Part shown: one piece after another, positions 41,386-42,754 of the stretch
How positions within the stretch are numbered: the stretch's first letter is position 1
How the letters are laid out: each line of letters starts with the position of its first letter
NCBI GenBank assembly: GCA_009777995.1
Contig: WRKT01000021.1
Coordinates: 1-42,754, forward strand
Reading direction: 5' to 3'
DNA: 42,754 nucleotides
From: Treponema sp.
GTDB lineage: Bacteria > Spirochaetota > Spirochaetia > Treponematales > Breznakiellaceae
Notes under the pieces: generated by a model
Databases searched by the model: none
What the model was told of the DNA's origin: nothing
Seen by the model: the letters and a program-made list of their open reading frames with translations, nothing else
Made by a program: the position numbers and the translations under genes

Positions 41386-41831
41386 AAAAAGTACTTGTAA
41401 ATACTTTGACCACTACATGCGCAGCTTTGATTCTTCTGCTGATTATTCAAACGATAATTCAAGGCAAATCTTTTCTGGATCTTTTAGATATAAGAAGCAC
41501 TATTTCTGTTCCATTTTTCCTCCAGTTACTTGGACTAAATTTCATGATTAATTTAGGCTTGTATTTTACATACAAGTTTGAAAGTAAATATGCCATTCTT
41601 GAAATTTTACTGGATATGGGTCTTACTGTTGCCGTTCTCCTTATTTACGGGGCAATTTTTGATCAACTTACAGGCCAACGATGGCTTTTTGTAGTAATGG
41701 CAATAGCAATCTATTCATTCATGTTTTTTATGAATGCGGCTAGAAACCGTGATGATGTAAATAAGATAAACGAATCCATTCAAAAACGTAAAAAAGAGCG
41801 CAGCGAAAGCAGCACTTTCATTGCATCTTAA
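41382..41831 (+). CDS. DUF3021 membrane protein, partner of the LytTR regulator
   Basis: 149 residues with four membrane segments (LTTTCAALILLLIIQTII, VPFFLQLLGLNFMINLGLYF, ILLDMGLTVAVLLIYGAIF, WLFVVMAIAIYSFMFFM) and a charged cytoplasmic tail (INESIQKRKKERSESS). This is the DUF3021 layout. It overlaps the LytTR gene by four bases and is probably its inhibitor or sensor. No ribosome site of its own is needed given the overlap. Confidence 0.85.
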   Translation: MKKVLVNTLTTTCAALILLLIIQTIIQGKSFLDLLDIRSTISVPFFLQLLGLNFMINLGLYFTYKFESKYAILEILLDMGLTVAVLLIYGAIFDQLTGQRWLFVVMAIAIYSFMFFMNAARNRDDVNKINESIQKRKKERSESSTFIAS

Positions 41832-41959
41832 TAACAAATTCTTGCATCTTACGTATTTTCTATTCCCAAAACAAATTCTAATTCGTATAGTAGGTATAAA
41901 ACAAGCCGAGTTGAGCAGCTTGAATGTGCAAAAGTCCTGATTCTAGAGGATACATAGGA

Positions 41960-42511
41960 ATGAAACGATTAATTTTACTTATCGCACTTGTAGGTTTATC
42001 AACAAACTTAGTATATGGGCAGATTAAAAAAGTAGTGCCAATAAACATAAGCTATTTTGGAGAAACACTTGTTCACCCCGGTATTACAATCGGTTATGAA
42101 AACACTTTTTACAGATCATTTATCTTTACAGTCTCTATGGGTACTCATATTCATCAACGTAATCATACCGGTCTTTTTTTTAATGCAGGACTTAACTGGC
42201 GTCATACATTCCCAATAGGATATAGCATGGAATTTGGATTGGGCCTTGGGTATTTACATGCATGGGCACATGGCGGAAGTATATATACTGTCGATGATGC
42301 AGGAGATGTTTCAATAAAACGTAATTTTGGCCGCCCACACTTCATGCCTTCAGTTAAACTTGGTCTACTTGGCTGGGATTTCAGGAATAATACTGACATT
42401 CCACTGCGATTAAACGCCGATTTAATCGTTTTTGGGAGATATCCTTTTAACAATTTCATTATGCCGCATATGGCATTTAATATTGGCGGAACATATTATT
42501 TATCGTTTTAA
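41960..42511 (+). CDS. Small exported outer-membrane-like beta-barrel protein
   Basis: 183 residues from ATG 41960 (AGGA upstream); an earlier in-frame ATG at 41924 would precede the signal peptide. Signal MKRLILLIALVGLSTNLVYGQ. The mature part alternates polar and hydrophobic residues in strands with Gly/aromatic ends (ISYFGETLVHPGITIGYENTF, FGLGLGYLHAWAHGG, PSVKLGLLGWDF) and ends in FNIGGTYYLSF, with a terminal Phe as in outer-membrane barrels. No family name can be given. It lies 13 bases before the next gene, so they form an operon. Confidence 0.7.
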   Translation: MKRLILLIALVGLSTNLVYGQIKKVVPINISYFGETLVHPGITIGYENTFYRSFIFTVSMGTHIHQRNHTGLFFNAGLNWRHTFPIGYSMEFGLGLGYLHAWAHGGSIYTVDDAGDVSIKRNFGRPHFMPSVKLGLLGWDFRNNTDIPLRLNADLIVFGRYPFNNFIMPHMAFNIGGTYYLSF

Positions 42512-42524
42512 GGAGAAATAATAA

Positions 42525-42754
42525 ATGAAAAGGTGTGTAATTATCTTTATTATTATATGTACTTTACCTTCCTTTGGAGCCTGCGATACCTTATTTCTTA
42601 ATGATGAATATAAGGAAGGTGATTGGTTTTATCTGGAAAATGCCGGAGCTGTAATGCCTGTCTGGGTTCAAGGAAATATAGCATCAGATGTATTTGTTAT
42701 TTGGCTGCATGGCGGCGGAGCCGGTGGTTCAGGGGCGATGATGTCACTTGCATC
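42525..42754 (+). CDS. Alpha/beta hydrolase-like exported protein (3' end cut off by the window)
   Basis: 76 codons visible from ATG 42525 with AGGAG 9 bases upstream. The N-terminus MKRCVIIFIIICTLPSFGAC looks like a lipoprotein signal (FGAC). The visible mature part reads VFVIWLHGGGAGGSGAMM, an HGGG oxyanion-hole motif of esterase/lipase-type alpha/beta hydrolases. The nucleophile and the rest lie outside the window. It is co-transcribed with the barrel-like protein just upstream. Confidence 0.65.
   Translation, partial: MKRCVIIFIIICTLPSFGACDTLFLNDEYKEGDWFYLENAGAVMPVWVQGNIASDVFVIWLHGGGAGGSGAMMSLA

Overview
The window most resembles the chromosome of a treponeme-like, host-associated anaerobic spirochaete. 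This placement is an inference from gene content: a glycyl-radical hydroxyproline dehydratase, acetate kinase, groES apart from groEL beside a sigma factor, an archaeal-type glycerol-1-phosphate dehydrogenase, hybrid histidine kinases and a SPOR lipoprotein. No rRNA or tRNA gene was seen to confirm it. The first ~28.6 kb reads as ordinary chromosome with dense, often overlapping genes. From ~29 kb to the end the DNA is visibly more AT-rich and has the accessory look of regulators, small orphan enzymes, broken ORFs and repeats.

Region 1 (0-8.3 kb) is the most striking part. After an OmpA-type protein come three minus-strand operons. Two are duplicated sets of exported BOF (bacterial OB-fold, YgiW/YdeI-type) proteins. 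One set ends in a BOF domain fused to an M23 peptidoglycan endopeptidase. The third encodes a MacA-like adaptor, a MacB-like permease without an ATPase, and a membrane-anchored LuxR-type regulator. All three promoters carry the same 20-bp dyad, ACCTAC-N8-GTAGGT (one copy has a single mismatch), exactly 22 bp upstream of a TARTAT -10 element, as expected for a LuxR-type activator site. I read this as one self-contained envelope regulon. The adaptor gene has an in-frame TGA inside its lipoprotein signal peptide.

Region 2 (8.3-28.6 kb) is mostly housekeeping and metabolism: trans-4-hydroxy-L-proline dehydratase (hypD) with its radical-SAM activase, a WecG/TagA glycosyltransferase, rsmE, a CtpA-type protease, and an RpoS/RpoD-like sigma factor preceded by a perfect sigma-54 promoter. 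Then come groES, a SPOR lipoprotein, a PfkB kinase, ackA, an HD protein, a large hybrid histidine kinase, two divergent HAD phosphatases with near-leaderless promoters, glycerol-1-phosphate dehydrogenase, a GPH-type symporter, a Sua5 enzyme and TatD.

Region 3 (28.6-42.75 kb) holds two SPL-type radical SAM paralogues, a lipoprotein S41 protein, an AraC/GyrI regulator, a YdeI/OmdA-type protein, a PAS hybrid kinase and a DUF998/nitrilase-like operon. It also holds a second membrane LuxR regulator that seems to start at ATT, a GyrI-like protein, a methyltransferase flanked by ~50-bp direct repeats, a LytTR-DUF3021 pair, a small outer-membrane-like protein and a truncated alpha/beta hydrolase. Short repeats with core GGACATTT precede several minus-strand genes here in one orientation. 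Two small ORFs are frameshifted in A5 runs.
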